Of a stretch of 64,000 bases of DNA, positions 34,260 to 42,670 are shown in pieces. The notes under the pieces were generated by a model. The model ran no database searches. It was not told the DNA's origin and was given only the letters and a program-made list of their open reading frames with translations. The position numbers and the translations under genes are program-made. This stretch comes from an uncultured Alphaproteobacteria bacterium (GTDB lineage Bacteria; Pseudomonadota; Alphaproteobacteria; GCA-2731375), in NCBI GenBank assembly GCA_951812805.1, contig CATOSZ010000008.1, positions 262,137 through 326,136 on the forward strand, given 5' to 3'. The number at the start of each line of letters is the position of its first letter. Position 1 is the first letter of the stretch.

Positions 34260-36533
34260 TCAGAGCGGGATGTTTTCAGCCTCGGCGAAGGCGCGCAGAC
34301 GATCGCCGCAGCTGTGGTCGGGGAGGCGGCCGAGCTCCTGGACGAAGGGCGCGAGCCTGGACATATCGACGCCGCGCACCATCCGCTTGACCGGGCCGAT
34401 CGACGCCGCGTTCATCGAAATCGCGCGGAAGCCGAGGCCGATCAGCGCCAGCGCCTCGAGCGGCCGGCCCGCCGCTTCGCCGCACAGGCTCAACGGCACG
34501 TCGGCGTCCCGGCACTTGGCGACGATATCGCCCAGCAGGCTGAGCGCGGCGGGGCTCAATACGCCATAGCGCCCCGTCAGGCGCGGATTGCCGCGGTCGC
34601 TCGCGAACAGGAACTGCATCAAATCGTTGGAGCCGATCGAGATGAAGTCGATCTCGTCCAGCAGCGTCGGCAGCTGCCAGACCAGGCTCGGCACTTCGAG
34701 CATCGTGCCGACGCGGATTTGCACGGGCAGCGCCTCGCCGAGGCGACGCTGGCGTTCCAGCTCCTTGTCCAGCAGGGCGCGGGCCTGGCGGAACTCGCTG
34801 ACGTCGGCGATCATCGGGAACATGACGTTGAGCCGCCGCCCGGCGCCGGCCCGCAGCAACGCGCGCAGCTGCATGCGCAGCAGCACCGGCCGGTCGAGCG
34901 AAAGGCGGATCGCCCGCCAGCCCATCGCCGGATTGGTCTCCTCGTGGCGGGCTAGATAGGGCAGCACCTTGTCGCCACCGACGTCGAGGGTCCGGAAGAT
35001 CACCGGCCGCTCCCCCGCCGCGTCGAGAACCCGGTCGTAGAAGGTCACCTGGGTTGCGACATTGGGCATGGCCGCGCGCACCATGAAGTGCAGTTCCGTG
35101 CGATAGAGGCCGATCCCCGCCGCCCCGGTCGCGTCCAGATGCGCCAGGTCGACCAGCAGGCCGGCGTTCATGTTGAGGGCGATCTCGACGCCGTCGCGGG
35201 TCATTGCCGGCAGTTCGCGGATGGCGTCGAACTCGGCCGCCTCCGCCTCGCGCGCCTCCAGGCTCTGGGCAAACGCGGCCTCGACGTCGGCGCCGGGGCG
35301 GAGAAAGACCTGATCGTGATCGCCGTCGACCAGGATCGTGTCGCCGGGGTCGACCAGTTCCAGCAACCGCTCGATCCGCCCGATCACCGGGATCTGCAGC
35401 GCGCGGGCGACGATGGCGACATGGCTCGAGGCCGAACCCTCCTCCAGCACCAGGGCACGCAGGCGCGCCTCGCCATAGTCCAGCAGTTCGGCCGGGCCGA
35501 GGTTGTGGGCGACCAGAATGGCGTCGTCCGGCAGGGTCTCGGCCGCGGCCGAGTCGGCCCGTCCGGTCAAGGTTCGCAGCAGCCGGTTCGAGATGTCGTC
35601 GAGATCGTTCAGCCGTTCCCGGAGGTAGGGATCGGCGATTTCCGCCATGCGGGTGCGGTTCTCCACCTGGATGCGCTCGACCGCCGCCTCGGCGGTGAGG
35701 CCGCCCTCGATCTCGGCCACCATGCGGGTGACCCAGCCACGGTCGTGGGCGAACATGCGGTAGGTCTCGAGGATTTCGCGGGATTCGCCGCCGGGCTCGG
35801 CGATCGCCATGCGCAGCATGGTGTCGATCTGCTCGCGCAGCTCGACGATGCCCTGGCGCAGACGCCGGGATTCCTGTTCGGGATCGTCGGCGACGTGACG
35901 CTCGACGACGATGCGCGGCTGGTGCAGCACGGCGGTGCCCCGCGCGAGCCCTTCGTTGAAGACCGTGCCGGCGAGGCGGGCCGGCAGGTCGGTCATGCCC
36001 TCGCGCGGCGCCGTCTCGTCGTCGCGCGACAGCAGGCTCGCGACCATTTCGGCCAGGACCATGGCGATGGTCAGCATCGCCTCGATCTCGTCCTCGTTGT
36101 AGTCGCGATGGGTCCGGTTCTGCACCACCAGCACGCCGACCTCGCGGCCGCCGCGCAGGATCGGCACACCCATCAAGGCACGGTAAATTTCCTCGCCCGT
36201 CTCCGGCCGGTAGGCGAAGTTGGGATGGGCCTGCGCATCGCGCAACGCCAGCGGCCGGCCCCGCTCGGCGATCAGGCCGACCAGCCCCTCACCGATGGCG
36301 AGGCGGGTGCGGTGTACGGCCTGCGGGTTCAAGCCCTCCGTCGCAAACAGCTCGAGTTCACCGTCGCGGATCAGATAGACGGAACAGACCTCGGCCACCA
36401 TGTTGGCGGCGATGACGCGCACCACCTGGTCCAGCCGTTCCTGCGCGCTGCCCGAGCCGGCCATGACCTCGCGCAGCCGGCGCAGCAGCACGCGCGGTCC
36501 CGTGGCACCCTGGCTGCTGGCCGTCAGCGACAT
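34260..36533 (-). CDS. ptsP: PEP-protein phosphotransferase of the nitrogen PTS (EI-Ntr)
   Basis: The protein has 757 residues. An N-terminal GAF domain (about 25-170, AEVCSVYLIRDGELELFATE) precedes the EI part. GSASSHVAIVARALQIPVIG is the active-site histidine segment, PVIFRTLDVGGDKVLPYLAR and SIGSNDLMQFLFASDRGNPR are PEP-binding motifs, and SLCGEAAGRPLEAL holds the catalytic cysteine. It autophosphorylates from PEP and passes phosphate to NPr. The GAF domain in this family senses glutamine or nitrogen state. It lies downstream of lysC (48 bp), the usual alphaproteobacterial order. Confidence 0.95.
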   Translation of the reverse strand: MSLTASSQGATGPRVLLRRLREVMAGSGSAQERLDQVVRVIAANMVAEVCSVYLIRDGELELFATEGLNPQAVHRTRLAIGEGLVGLIAERGRPLALRDAQAHPNFAYRPETGEEIYRALMGVPILRGGREVGVLVVQNRTHRDYNEDEIEAMLTIAMVLAEMVASLLSRDDETAPREGMTDLPARLAGTVFNEGLARGTAVLHQPRIVVERHVADDPEQESRRLRQGIVELREQIDTMLRMAIAEPGGESREILETYRMFAHDRGWVTRMVAEIEGGLTAEAAVERIQVENRTRMAEIADPYLRERLNDLDDISNRLLRTLTGRADSAAAETLPDDAILVAHNLGPAELLDYGEARLRALVLEEGSASSHVAIVARALQIPVIGRIERLLELVDPGDTILVDGDHDQVFLRPGADVEAAFAQSLEAREAEAAEFDAIRELPAMTRDGVEIALNMNAGLLVDLAHLDATGAAGIGLYRTELHFMVRAAMPNVATQVTFYDRVLDAAGERPVIFRTLDVGGDKVLPYLARHEETNPAMGWRAIRLSLDRPVLLRMQLRALLRAGAGRRLNVMFPMIADVSEFRQARALLDKELERQRRLGEALPVQIRVGTMLEVPSLVWQLPTLLDEIDFISIGSNDLMQFLFASDRGNPRLTGRYGVLSPAALSLLGDIVAKCRDADVPLSLCGEAAGRPLEALALIGLGFRAISMNAASIGPVKRMVRGVDMSRLAPFVQELGRLPDHSCGDRLRAFAEAENIPL

Positions 36534-36581
36534 GTTCGCTCCCCTCCGGTCTTCGCCCTCCCCGCCGCGGCGCGGACGGTG

Positions 36582-37802
36582 TCAGGCCGCGTCGAGGCCA
36601 TAGGCGCTGTGCAGCGCCCGGACCGCGAGTTCCGTGTATTCCGCGTCGATCAGGACGCTGATCTTGATTTCCGACGTGCTGATCGCCTGAATATTGATGC
36701 CGCGCTCGGCGAGTGTGGTGAACATCCGTTTGGCGACGCCCGCGTGACTGCGCATGCCGACGCCGATCACCGAGACCTTGACCACCTCGTCGTCGGCGAT
36801 CACCGAGTGGTGCCCGAGCTCCTCGCGCGCGGCCTCCAGACAGGTGAGCGCGCGATCCACGTCGCCGCGATTGACGGTGAAGGTGATGTCCGCGCTTCTG
36901 CCGTCGGCCGAGGCGCTCTGCACGATCATGTCGACGTTGATGTTGGAGTCCGAGAGCGGCCCGAACACGGCGGCCGCCACGCCCGGGCGATCGGCCACCG
37001 CCAGGATCGTCACCTTGGCCTCGGCACTCGAATAGGTAATTCCGCTAACGACTTCGAATTCCACGATTTCAGCCTCGTCGACGACCAGGGTTCCGGGGGC
37101 CTGCGAGAAGCTGGAACGAACCTGCACACGAACCTGATGGTTCATGGCGATCTCGACGGAGCGCGTCTGCAACACCTTGGCCCCCTGGGAGGCCAGCTCC
37201 AGCATTTCCTCGTAGGTAATTCTATCGATTTTTCGCGCCCGGGTCACGATGCGCGGATCGGCGGTGTAGACGCCCTCGACATCAGTGAAGATGTCGCAGC
37301 GATCCGCTTCCAGCGCTGCTGCCAATGCCACCGCTGAGGTGTCGGAGCCGCCGCGTCCGAGCGTGGTAATGCGGCCGTCCGGGCTCACCCCCTGGAAGCC
37401 GGCGACTACGGCGACCTGGCCATCCTCCAGCCGCTTGACGATCTCGGCCGCCTGGATCTCCGCGATGCGGGCGCTGCCGTGGGTGCCGTCGGTCCGCACC
37501 GGAACCTGCCAGCCGAGCCAGGAGCGTGCGTTCACTCCCATGTCCTGCAGCACCATCGCCAGCAAGCCGACGGTCATCTGTTCGCCTGCCGAGACGACGA
37601 CGTCGTATTCCCGCGCATCGTGCAGTTTCGCCGCTTCCCGCGTCCACTCGATCAGGCGGTTGGTCGTGCCGGCCATGGCCGACAGCACGACGCAGACCTG
37701 GTCGCCCGCATCGGCCGCCGCCTTCACCCGTTCGGCGACGCTGCGAATACGCTCGATATCGGCAACGGAAGTGCCGCCGAATTTTTGTACGATACGCGCC
37801 AT
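36582..37802 (-). CDS. lysC: Aspartate kinase
   Basis: ATG 37802 gives 406 residues (MARIVQKFGGTSVADIERIR). KFGGTSV is the aspartokinase signature. TTLGRGGSDTSAVALAAAL binds aspartate and ATP. DVEGVYTADPR and YEEMLELASQGAKVLQ follow. The C-terminal half is two ACT domains (VTILAVADRPGVAAAVFGPL and VSVIGVGMRSHAGVAKRMF), which bind lysine/threonine feedback inhibitors. It starts the lysine/threonine/methionine pathway. It is divergent from ubiG with 133 bp between them, and precedes ptsP. Confidence 0.97.
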   Translation of the reverse strand: MARIVQKFGGTSVADIERIRSVAERVKAAADAGDQVCVVLSAMAGTTNRLIEWTREAAKLHDAREYDVVVSAGEQMTVGLLAMVLQDMGVNARSWLGWQVPVRTDGTHGSARIAEIQAAEIVKRLEDGQVAVVAGFQGVSPDGRITTLGRGGSDTSAVALAAALEADRCDIFTDVEGVYTADPRIVTRARKIDRITYEEMLELASQGAKVLQTRSVEIAMNHQVRVQVRSSFSQAPGTLVVDEAEIVEFEVVSGITYSSAEAKVTILAVADRPGVAAAVFGPLSDSNINVDMIVQSASADGRSADITFTVNRGDVDRALTCLEAAREELGHHSVIADDEVVKVSVIGVGMRSHAGVAKRMFTTLAERGINIQAISTSEIKISVLIDAEYTELAVRALHSAYGLDAA

Positions 37803-37867
37803 ATCCCGCCTCGATTGGAGCCACACACGCCGGGGGACCGAGAGGTCGTCCGCCCCTGACGGCGACC

Positions 37868-37896
37868 TTGTCCGGCGGTGGCGGCGTATACATACT
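37868..37896 (+). promoter_or_regulatory. Possible promoter of ubiG
   Basis: TTGTCC (37868-37873), 17 bp, CATACT (37891-37896) lies 40 bp before the ubiG ATG in the divergent lysC-ubiG spacer. The match is weak, and no regulator site is recognised. Confidence 0.3.
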
Positions 37897-37935
37897 CACC
37901 CCCATCGGGAGCCGCAAGCCAGGCGGGGAGACGGC

Positions 37936-38709
37936 ATGGCCGAGATGACCAGCACACACCACGACGCCAGCGTCGATCCGGCCGAAGTCGGCCGCTTCGA
38001 GGCCATGGCCGAGGCCTGGTGGGACGAGGACGGCCCGCAACGCCCGTTGCACCGTCTCAATCCGGTCCGCATGGAAATCCTGCGCGACTGGCTGATCGCC
38101 CATTTCGCCGACCGGGATGCCGGCGACCGCCGCCCGCTCGCCGGCCTCGACATCCTCGATGTCGGCTGCGGCGGGGGTCTGTTGACGGAACCGTTGGCCC
38201 GTCTCGGCGCCAACGTCACCGGCATCGACGCCGGCGCCGACAACATCGCGATCGCGCGCGCACACGGCGCGGCCATGGGTCTGGAGATCGACTACCGGGC
38301 CGAAACGGCCCAAGCCCTGCTGGCGGCCGGCGAATCCTACGACGTGGTCGTCAGCCTGGAGGTCGTCGAACATGTGGCCGACGTCGCCGGCTTCCTCGCC
38401 AGCTGTGCCGGGCTCGTGCGGCCGGGTGGTGCCGCGGTCTTCGCCACCTTGAACCGGACCGCCAGATCCCTCGCGCTCGGCATCGTCGCGGCGGAATATG
38501 TGCTGCGCTGGGTGCCGCGCGGCACCCATGACTGGCGCCGTTTCGTCCGCCCGGCGGAGCTGCGCCGGCACCTGGCGCCGGGCGGCCTGGTCATCGACGA
38601 GCTTGCCGGCATTGTCTTCGACCCGCGCGCGGGCGAGTGGCGGCGGAGCCGGGATACCTCGGTCAACTACATGGCCCTCGCGACCCGCCGCGCGGACGCC
38701 GAATCCTAG
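37936..38709 (+). CDS. ubiG: Ubiquinone biosynthesis O-methyltransferase UbiG
   Basis: ATG 37936 (or 37945 three codons later) gives 257 residues. ASVDPAEVGRFEAMAEAWWD and PLHRLNPVRMEILRDWL are the UbiG N-terminal signature. LDILDVGCGGGLLTEPLARL is the SAM loop, and SLEVVEHVADVAGFL is motif III. The arm RWVPRGTHDWRRFVRPAELR is the UbiG membrane-binding loop. It performs both O-methylations in ubiquinone synthesis at the membrane surface. It lies divergent to lysC, as in many alphaproteobacteria. Confidence 0.95.
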   Translation: MAEMTSTHHDASVDPAEVGRFEAMAEAWWDEDGPQRPLHRLNPVRMEILRDWLIAHFADRDAGDRRPLAGLDILDVGCGGGLLTEPLARLGANVTGIDAGADNIAIARAHGAAMGLEIDYRAETAQALLAAGESYDVVVSLEVVEHVADVAGFLASCAGLVRPGGAAVFATLNRTARSLALGIVAAEYVLRWVPRGTHDWRRFVRPAELRRHLAPGGLVIDELAGIVFDPRAGEWRRSRDTSVNYMALATRRADAES

Positions 38710-38723
38710 CGGAGAACAGCAGC

Positions 38724-39512
38724 ATGCTTCAGAACGACAACTGGGGCTGGCGCGCGCGCGTCGGCATGTTCATCGTCGCCTCCGAGGCGGTGCCGGAGGC
38801 CGAATGGTGGGCGATGCGTCCCGACGGCGTCTCGGTCCATGCCGCCCGGGTGAGCGCGCCGGCGCCCTGGGCGCTCTGGGACGACGAGCGCAAGACCGTC
38901 CAGGCGGCCGACGACCTGGCGCGCGGCTGCCGGCAGTTCGCCGCCATGAATCTGGGCGCCGTCGTCCTCGGCCACAGCTCCTCCAGCTTCGTCGGCGGCA
39001 AGGGCTGGGATGAGGCGGTGGTCGCGGCGATGCGCGGCCTGCTGCCCGAGGACACCTTCGTCACGACGAACGGCCTCGATTGTCTGGCAGCACTCGGCGC
39101 GCTGGGGATCGAGCGCCCCTATCTGGTTCTGCCGCCCTGGTTCGATACCGCGACCGTCGAGGCCGGCTTGCGCTATTACGCCGACCAGGGGGTGACGCTG
39201 GCGGGCTACCTGCAATACGACCCGGGGCCCGGTTGGCGCGACCTGCCGCCGGGCGAACTCTATCCCCGGGGCATGGGCTTCGCGCAGCAGATCGAGCCGC
39301 TCTATGCGCAAATCCGCGCAGGCTGCCCGGCCGCGGCCGACGGCGTCCTCATCGCCGGCACGGGCTTCCGCTGCGTCGGCATCCTCGACGCCCTGGAACA
39401 GGCGTTGGGGCGCCCGGTCGTCTCCGCCAACCAGGCGAGCCTGTGGCACTGTCTTTCCAAGATCGGCGCCGGTGCCGCGGTCGCGGGGTATGGCGCACTG
39501 TTGGCAGGGTAA
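38724..39512 (+). CDS. Asp/Glu racemase-superfamily protein, AMDase/maleate-isomerase-like
   Basis: The ATG at 38724 gives 262 residues. LGAVVLGHSSSSFVGGKG occupies the position of the first catalytic cysteine loop (CTSxSF in maleate isomerase) but has serines (S85-S88) and no cysteine. GTGFRCVGILDALEQALGRP has C217 at the second cysteine position, and VVSANQASLWHCL is the conserved ending. Having only the second cysteine is the pattern of arylmalonate decarboxylase, not of racemases or maleate isomerase. The true substrate is unknown. It follows ubiG by 14 bp but is probably not part of ubiquinone synthesis. Confidence 0.8.
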   Translation: MLQNDNWGWRARVGMFIVASEAVPEAEWWAMRPDGVSVHAARVSAPAPWALWDDERKTVQAADDLARGCRQFAAMNLGAVVLGHSSSSFVGGKGWDEAVVAAMRGLLPEDTFVTTNGLDCLAALGALGIERPYLVLPPWFDTATVEAGLRYYADQGVTLAGYLQYDPGPGWRDLPPGELYPRGMGFAQQIEPLYAQIRAGCPAAADGVLIAGTGFRCVGILDALEQALGRPVVSANQASLWHCLSKIGAGAAVAGYGALLAG

Positions 39513-39567
39513 CCGTGAGCTACGCGGCGAACTCGTCTGATTTCTAGACATAGGATCGCTCTGATGG

Positions 39568-40146
39568 ATGGGGAAGCCGATGATGAAGGCGACACCTCCG
39601 ATGCCTGACCGCTCGGCCATACTGGCCCGCAAACGCTACCAGGCGGTCCGCCAGATTGTTTACGACACCGTCGCTCCCGCCATCGTCGCGGCATATGGAA
39701 CGGAGGCCCAGCTCACCATGATCGGCCCCGCCGCGCTGGAGGTGTCCAGAGAGATCTGGCCCGCCGCCCATGGTGCGCGAGGCCACAGTGATCAATTCCG
39801 TTGGGACGAGATCGCTCATGAGCTACGCAACCGCTATGACCGTTTCGAGGTTGCACTCTGGTCGGGCGAGCAGCTTTGCGCCCTCTGCGCCGGCTTGCCC
39901 AGCAAAGGTCCGAAGTACCTGACAATTCGGTTTATGGAGTCGTTCGAAGGCGACCATCCCTTTAAGGGGCTGGTAGCCCCGATCATGTTTGATGTCGCAA
40001 ATGCCTACGCAGTAGCATTGGAAAGACAGATACTTAGGCTAGAAGAGCCCGTGCCGACATCCGTTCCCATCTGTGAAGATAACGGCTTTGCGCTTGCATC
40101 CGAGGCTTCGCCTCTCACATACTACGAACGAAAGGTGACCCGATGA
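39568..40146 (+). CDS. Uncharacterised protein, possibly GNAT-like
   Basis: The 192-residue protein is not recognised with confidence. Alternative ATGs in the same frame are 39580, 39583 and 39601, and no strong ribosome binding site decides between them. The order of strands and helices (FEVALWSGEQLCALCAGLPS, then LTIRFMESFEGDHPFKG, then a helix and CEDNGFALASEASPLTYYER) is reminiscent of a divergent GNAT acetyltransferase. The acetyl-CoA loop is not clear. Codons are less GC-biased than in the flanking genes, suggesting acquisition. It overlaps the next gene by 4 bp. Confidence 0.65.
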   Translation: MGKPMMKATPPMPDRSAILARKRYQAVRQIVYDTVAPAIVAAYGTEAQLTMIGPAALEVSREIWPAAHGARGHSDQFRWDEIAHELRNRYDRFEVALWSGEQLCALCAGLPSKGPKYLTIRFMESFEGDHPFKGLVAPIMFDVANAYAVALERQILRLEEPVPTSVPICEDNGFALASEASPLTYYERKVTR

Positions 40147-40367
40147 GCCGCATCGAAAGATCCATGATCTTCCGGCAGCCTGCCCCGGCGCGGGCCGAGG
40201 CGAGCAATACGGACCCCTATGTCGAACAAGCCGCGGCACGCCTGAACGGTTACAAGAGCACCTTGAAGCCCTTAACAGCCGAGCAGCGCGAGCGGGACGC
40301 TGCCATTGAGGGCGGCATTTTGATCGGCCGTCCCGAGAACATCGGAACACCCATCGAAGATGACTGA
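40143..40367 (+). CDS. Small uncharacterised protein coupled to the previous gene
   Basis: The 74-residue charged protein begins MSRIERSMIFRQPAPARAEA and ends GRPENIGTPIEDD. No domain, membrane helix or nucleic-acid-binding motif is recognised. Its ATG overlaps the stop of the possible GNAT-like gene (ATGA), so the two are co-translated and may form a functional pair. A partner or inhibitor role is a guess. The composition matches its neighbour and differs from the housekeeping genes around them. Confidence 0.6.
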   Translation: MSRIERSMIFRQPAPARAEASNTDPYVEQAAARLNGYKSTLKPLTAEQRERDAAIEGGILIGRPENIGTPIEDD

Positions 40368-40456
40368 CTCGATCATCGGGTCACGATCAGCAACATAGAT
40401 CCGAGGGCTCGAAGTCCAGGCTTCCGCATCTGCAGCCCGTCGTTACCCCCTACAAA

Positions 40457-40876
40457 TCAATGCTCCGCCCGAGGAAGCCAGGGGATGCGGCCGAATTCGA
40501 TGCCTTCCTCCTCCAGCTCGCGGGCGTCGTCGTCGCTCGCCTCGCCGTAGATGTCGCGCTTTTCCACCTCGCCGTAGTGGATTTTGCGCGCCTCCTCGGC
40601 GAACTCCGGGCCGACATAGTCGCAGTTGGACTCGACATGCTCGCGGACCTGGGTCAGGGCGGCCATGACCGCAGCCTTGGTCTGTTCGGCGCGGCCGGCG
40701 TCCTTGCGCTTGGAGGTGGTGACGTTCGGCGCCATCAGCGCCTTCTCGACTTCGGACGAGCCGCAGACCGGGCAAAGGACTTCCCCCTTCCGCCGTTGCC
40801 GCTCGAACGCCTTGGAATCCGGGAACCAGCCCTCGAAGGGGTGATCGGCGCTACACTTCAGATCGAGCAGAATCAT
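40457..40876 (-). CDS. DUF1178-family protein
   Basis: The ATG at 40876 gives 139 residues. MILLDLKCSADHPFEGWFPD is the family N-terminus with one cysteine, and VLCPVCGSSEVEKALMAPNV is a CxxC ribbon that likely binds zinc. VEKRDIYGEASDDDARELEE is the conserved C-terminal stretch. The function of DUF1178 is not known. In many alphaproteobacteria it lies beside the nitrilase-grxC-comF cluster, as here, although a methyltransferase gene intervenes. A longer frame to 41233 runs over the divergent methyltransferase start and is rejected. Confidence 0.9.
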   Translation of the reverse strand: MILLDLKCSADHPFEGWFPDSKAFERQRRKGEVLCPVCGSSEVEKALMAPNVTTSKRKDAGRAEQTKAAVMAALTQVREHVESNCDYVGPEFAEEARKIHYGEVEKRDIYGEASDDDARELEEEGIEFGRIPWLPRAEH

Positions 40877-40958
40877 CGCCACCGTCCATCGGATCATCCG
40901 AACCGGGTAACCGTGCTGTAATATCTCGAAAGCGCCCGAAGAACAAACCGATACGCCC

Positions 40959-41516
40959 ATGCCTGGAACCCTCGCCGAGCCCAGCCCCTGGATCTGCCGC
41001 TTCGCCCCGCTGGTCGGGCCGGGCGCCCGTGTCCTCGACGTCGCCGCGGGCCGCGGGCGCAACGGGCGGCATTTCCTGGCGCGCGGCCATCGGGTCACCT
41101 TCGTCGACATCGACACCGGCGGCCTCGCAGACCTCGAAGGCCGGACGGGCGTGGACGTCATCGAGGCCGACCTCGAAGCCGCTGGCCCCTGGCCGTTCGT
41201 GGCGGGCAGCTTCGATGCGATCCTCATCGCCAACTATCTGCACCGCCCGCACACGCCTCACTATCTGGCGAGCCTGGCGCCCGGCGGGGTTCTGCTGCAC
41301 GAAACTTTCGCGGCGGGCAACGCCGACTATGGCCGGCCGCGCAACCCGGACTTTCTGCTCCGGCCCGGGGAGTTGCCGGAGCTCTACGGCGCCCGCCTCC
41401 ACGTCGTCGCCTACGAACATGGCCTCGATGCCGGTCCGCCGCCGGCGATGCGCCAACGGATCGCCTGCGTGGACCTGGAGGGACCGCTCCCTATTCCGCC
41501 GCCTGACGGGGGCTGA
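40959..41516 (+). CDS. Class I SAM-dependent methyltransferase (TehB-like)
   Basis: The 185-residue compact methyltransferase has VGPGARVLDVAAGRGRNGRH as motif I, FVDIDTGGLADLE as motif II and GSFDAILIANYLHRP as motif IV. The arrangement is that of TehB/thiopurine-type small methyltransferases. Its last 26 bp (41491-41516) overlap the end of the convergent nitrilase gene, an unusually long tail-to-tail overlap. It is divergent from DUF1178 (82 bp). Confidence 0.85.
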   Translation: MPGTLAEPSPWICRFAPLVGPGARVLDVAAGRGRNGRHFLARGHRVTFVDIDTGGLADLEGRTGVDVIEADLEAAGPWPFVAGSFDAILIANYLHRPHTPHYLASLAPGGVLLHETFAAGNADYGRPRNPDFLLRPGELPELYGARLHVVAYEHGLDAGPPPAMRQRIACVDLEGPLPIPPPDGG

Positions 41517-42339
41517 GCGGCGCCGGCGCCGCGAAGGGCCGGTCGTGCTGCAGCGAGGGCACCCGGCCCCGCGCCTCGGCGATGCGATCGCAGTCGATCT
41601 CGGCCTGGAAGATGCCGACCTCTTCGCCCGCGTCCAACAGCACCTCGCCCCAGGGTGCTACGACGAGGGAGTGGCCATAGGTCTTGCGCTCGCGCGCGTG
41701 CACGCCGGTCTGCGCCGGGGCGATGACGAAACAGCCGGTTTCGATCGCCCGGGCCCGCAACAGCACCTCCCAGTGCGCGCGGCCGGTGACCCGGGTGAAG
41801 GCCGACGGCACGGTCAGGAAATCCGCCCCCGCCTGGGCGAGCGCCCGGTAGAGCTGGGGAAAGCGCATGTCGTAGCAGACCGTCATGCCGAGCACGCCCC
41901 AGGGCAGCTGAGCAAGCGCCGTCTCGCCGCCCGGCCGGTAGTTGCGACTTTCTTTGTAGCTTTCTCCGTCCGGCAAGCTGACGTCGAACATGTGCATCTT
42001 GTCGTAGCGCTGCACCAGGTTGCCGTCGGGATCGAACAGCAGGGAACGGTTGGCCATCCGCCCGTCCTCGGCGGCGCAGGCGATGGAGCCGGCGAGGAAC
42101 CAGGCGCCGGTCTCCCGCGCCAGCTCGGCGAAGGCGAGGCGGGCGAGATGTTCGTCTTCCACCGCGGCCTGGGCGCGCACGGCGGCACCGCCGTCCATCA
42201 AGGAGACGTTCTCCGGCGTGGTGATGAAATCGGCGCCCGCGTCGCGCGCGCGCCTGGCCATGTCCGAGACCATGGCGATATTGGCCGCCATGTCGTCCGA
42301 GGTGGTGATCTGCAGGCAGGCGACCTGGAAGCCGGTCAT
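41491..42339 (-). CDS. Nitrilase-superfamily carbon-nitrogen hydrolase (Nit1/NIT-like)
   Basis: The ATG at 42339 gives 282 residues. The Glu-Lys-Cys triad is in FITTPENVSL, RYDKMHMFDVSLPDGE and GMTVCYDMRFPQLYRAL. The last matches the Nit/omega-amidase branch, which repairs deaminated glutathione. HWEVLLRARAIETGCFVIAP supports that. It is cytoplasmic and needs no cofactor. Its start overlaps the grxC stop by 4 bp, so a glutaredoxin and a deaminated-glutathione amidase may be co-translated, a reasonable pairing in glutathione metabolism. Confidence 0.92.
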   Translation of the reverse strand: MTGFQVACLQITTSDDMAANIAMVSDMARRARDAGADFITTPENVSLMDGGAAVRAQAAVEDEHLARLAFAELARETGAWFLAGSIACAAEDGRMANRSLLFDPDGNLVQRYDKMHMFDVSLPDGESYKESRNYRPGGETALAQLPWGVLGMTVCYDMRFPQLYRALAQAGADFLTVPSAFTRVTGRAHWEVLLRARAIETGCFVIAPAQTGVHARERKTYGHSLVVAPWGEVLLDAGEEVGIFQAEIDCDRIAEARGRVPSLQHDRPFAAPAPLSPRQAAE

Positions 42340-42614
42340 GGCCGCGCCTCCCCGCCGTCGGCCGCCAACAGGGGATCCAGCTCGCCCGCGCGATCCAGCG
42401 CCCAGAGATCGTCGAAGCCGCCGACATGGCGCGCGCCGATGAAGATCTGCGGCACCGTGTGCCGGCCGGCGGCCTTGCGCATCATCTCCTCCCGTGCGCC
42501 GGGGGTGAAGCCGATGTCGATTTCCTCGAAGGCGGCGCCCTTCTTCGCCAACAGCTGCTTCGCCCGCGCGCAGAAGCCGCAGAACATGGAGGTGTACATG
42601 GTGATCTCGGCCAT
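42336..42614 (-). CDS. grxC: Glutaredoxin 3
   Basis: The ATG at 42614 (AAGGA eight bases upstream) gives 92 residues. ITMYTSMFCGFCARAKQLL contains the dithiol CGFC motif (usual CPYC) with Gly-Phe between the cysteines. AGRHTVPQIFIGARHVGGFD is the cis-proline and glutathione-binding loop. It reduces disulfides with glutathione in the cytoplasm. A TTG start eight codons upstream is possible but less likely. Confidence 0.94.
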   Translation of the reverse strand: MAEITMYTSMFCGFCARAKQLLAKKGAAFEEIDIGFTPGAREEMMRKAAGRHTVPQIFIGARHVGGFDDLWALDRAGELDPLLAADGGEARP

Positions 42615-42670
42615 CGCTTTCGGTCCTTCTTCGCCCAAGCTGGTTCAACGGGCCCCGTCGTCAATTTAGA

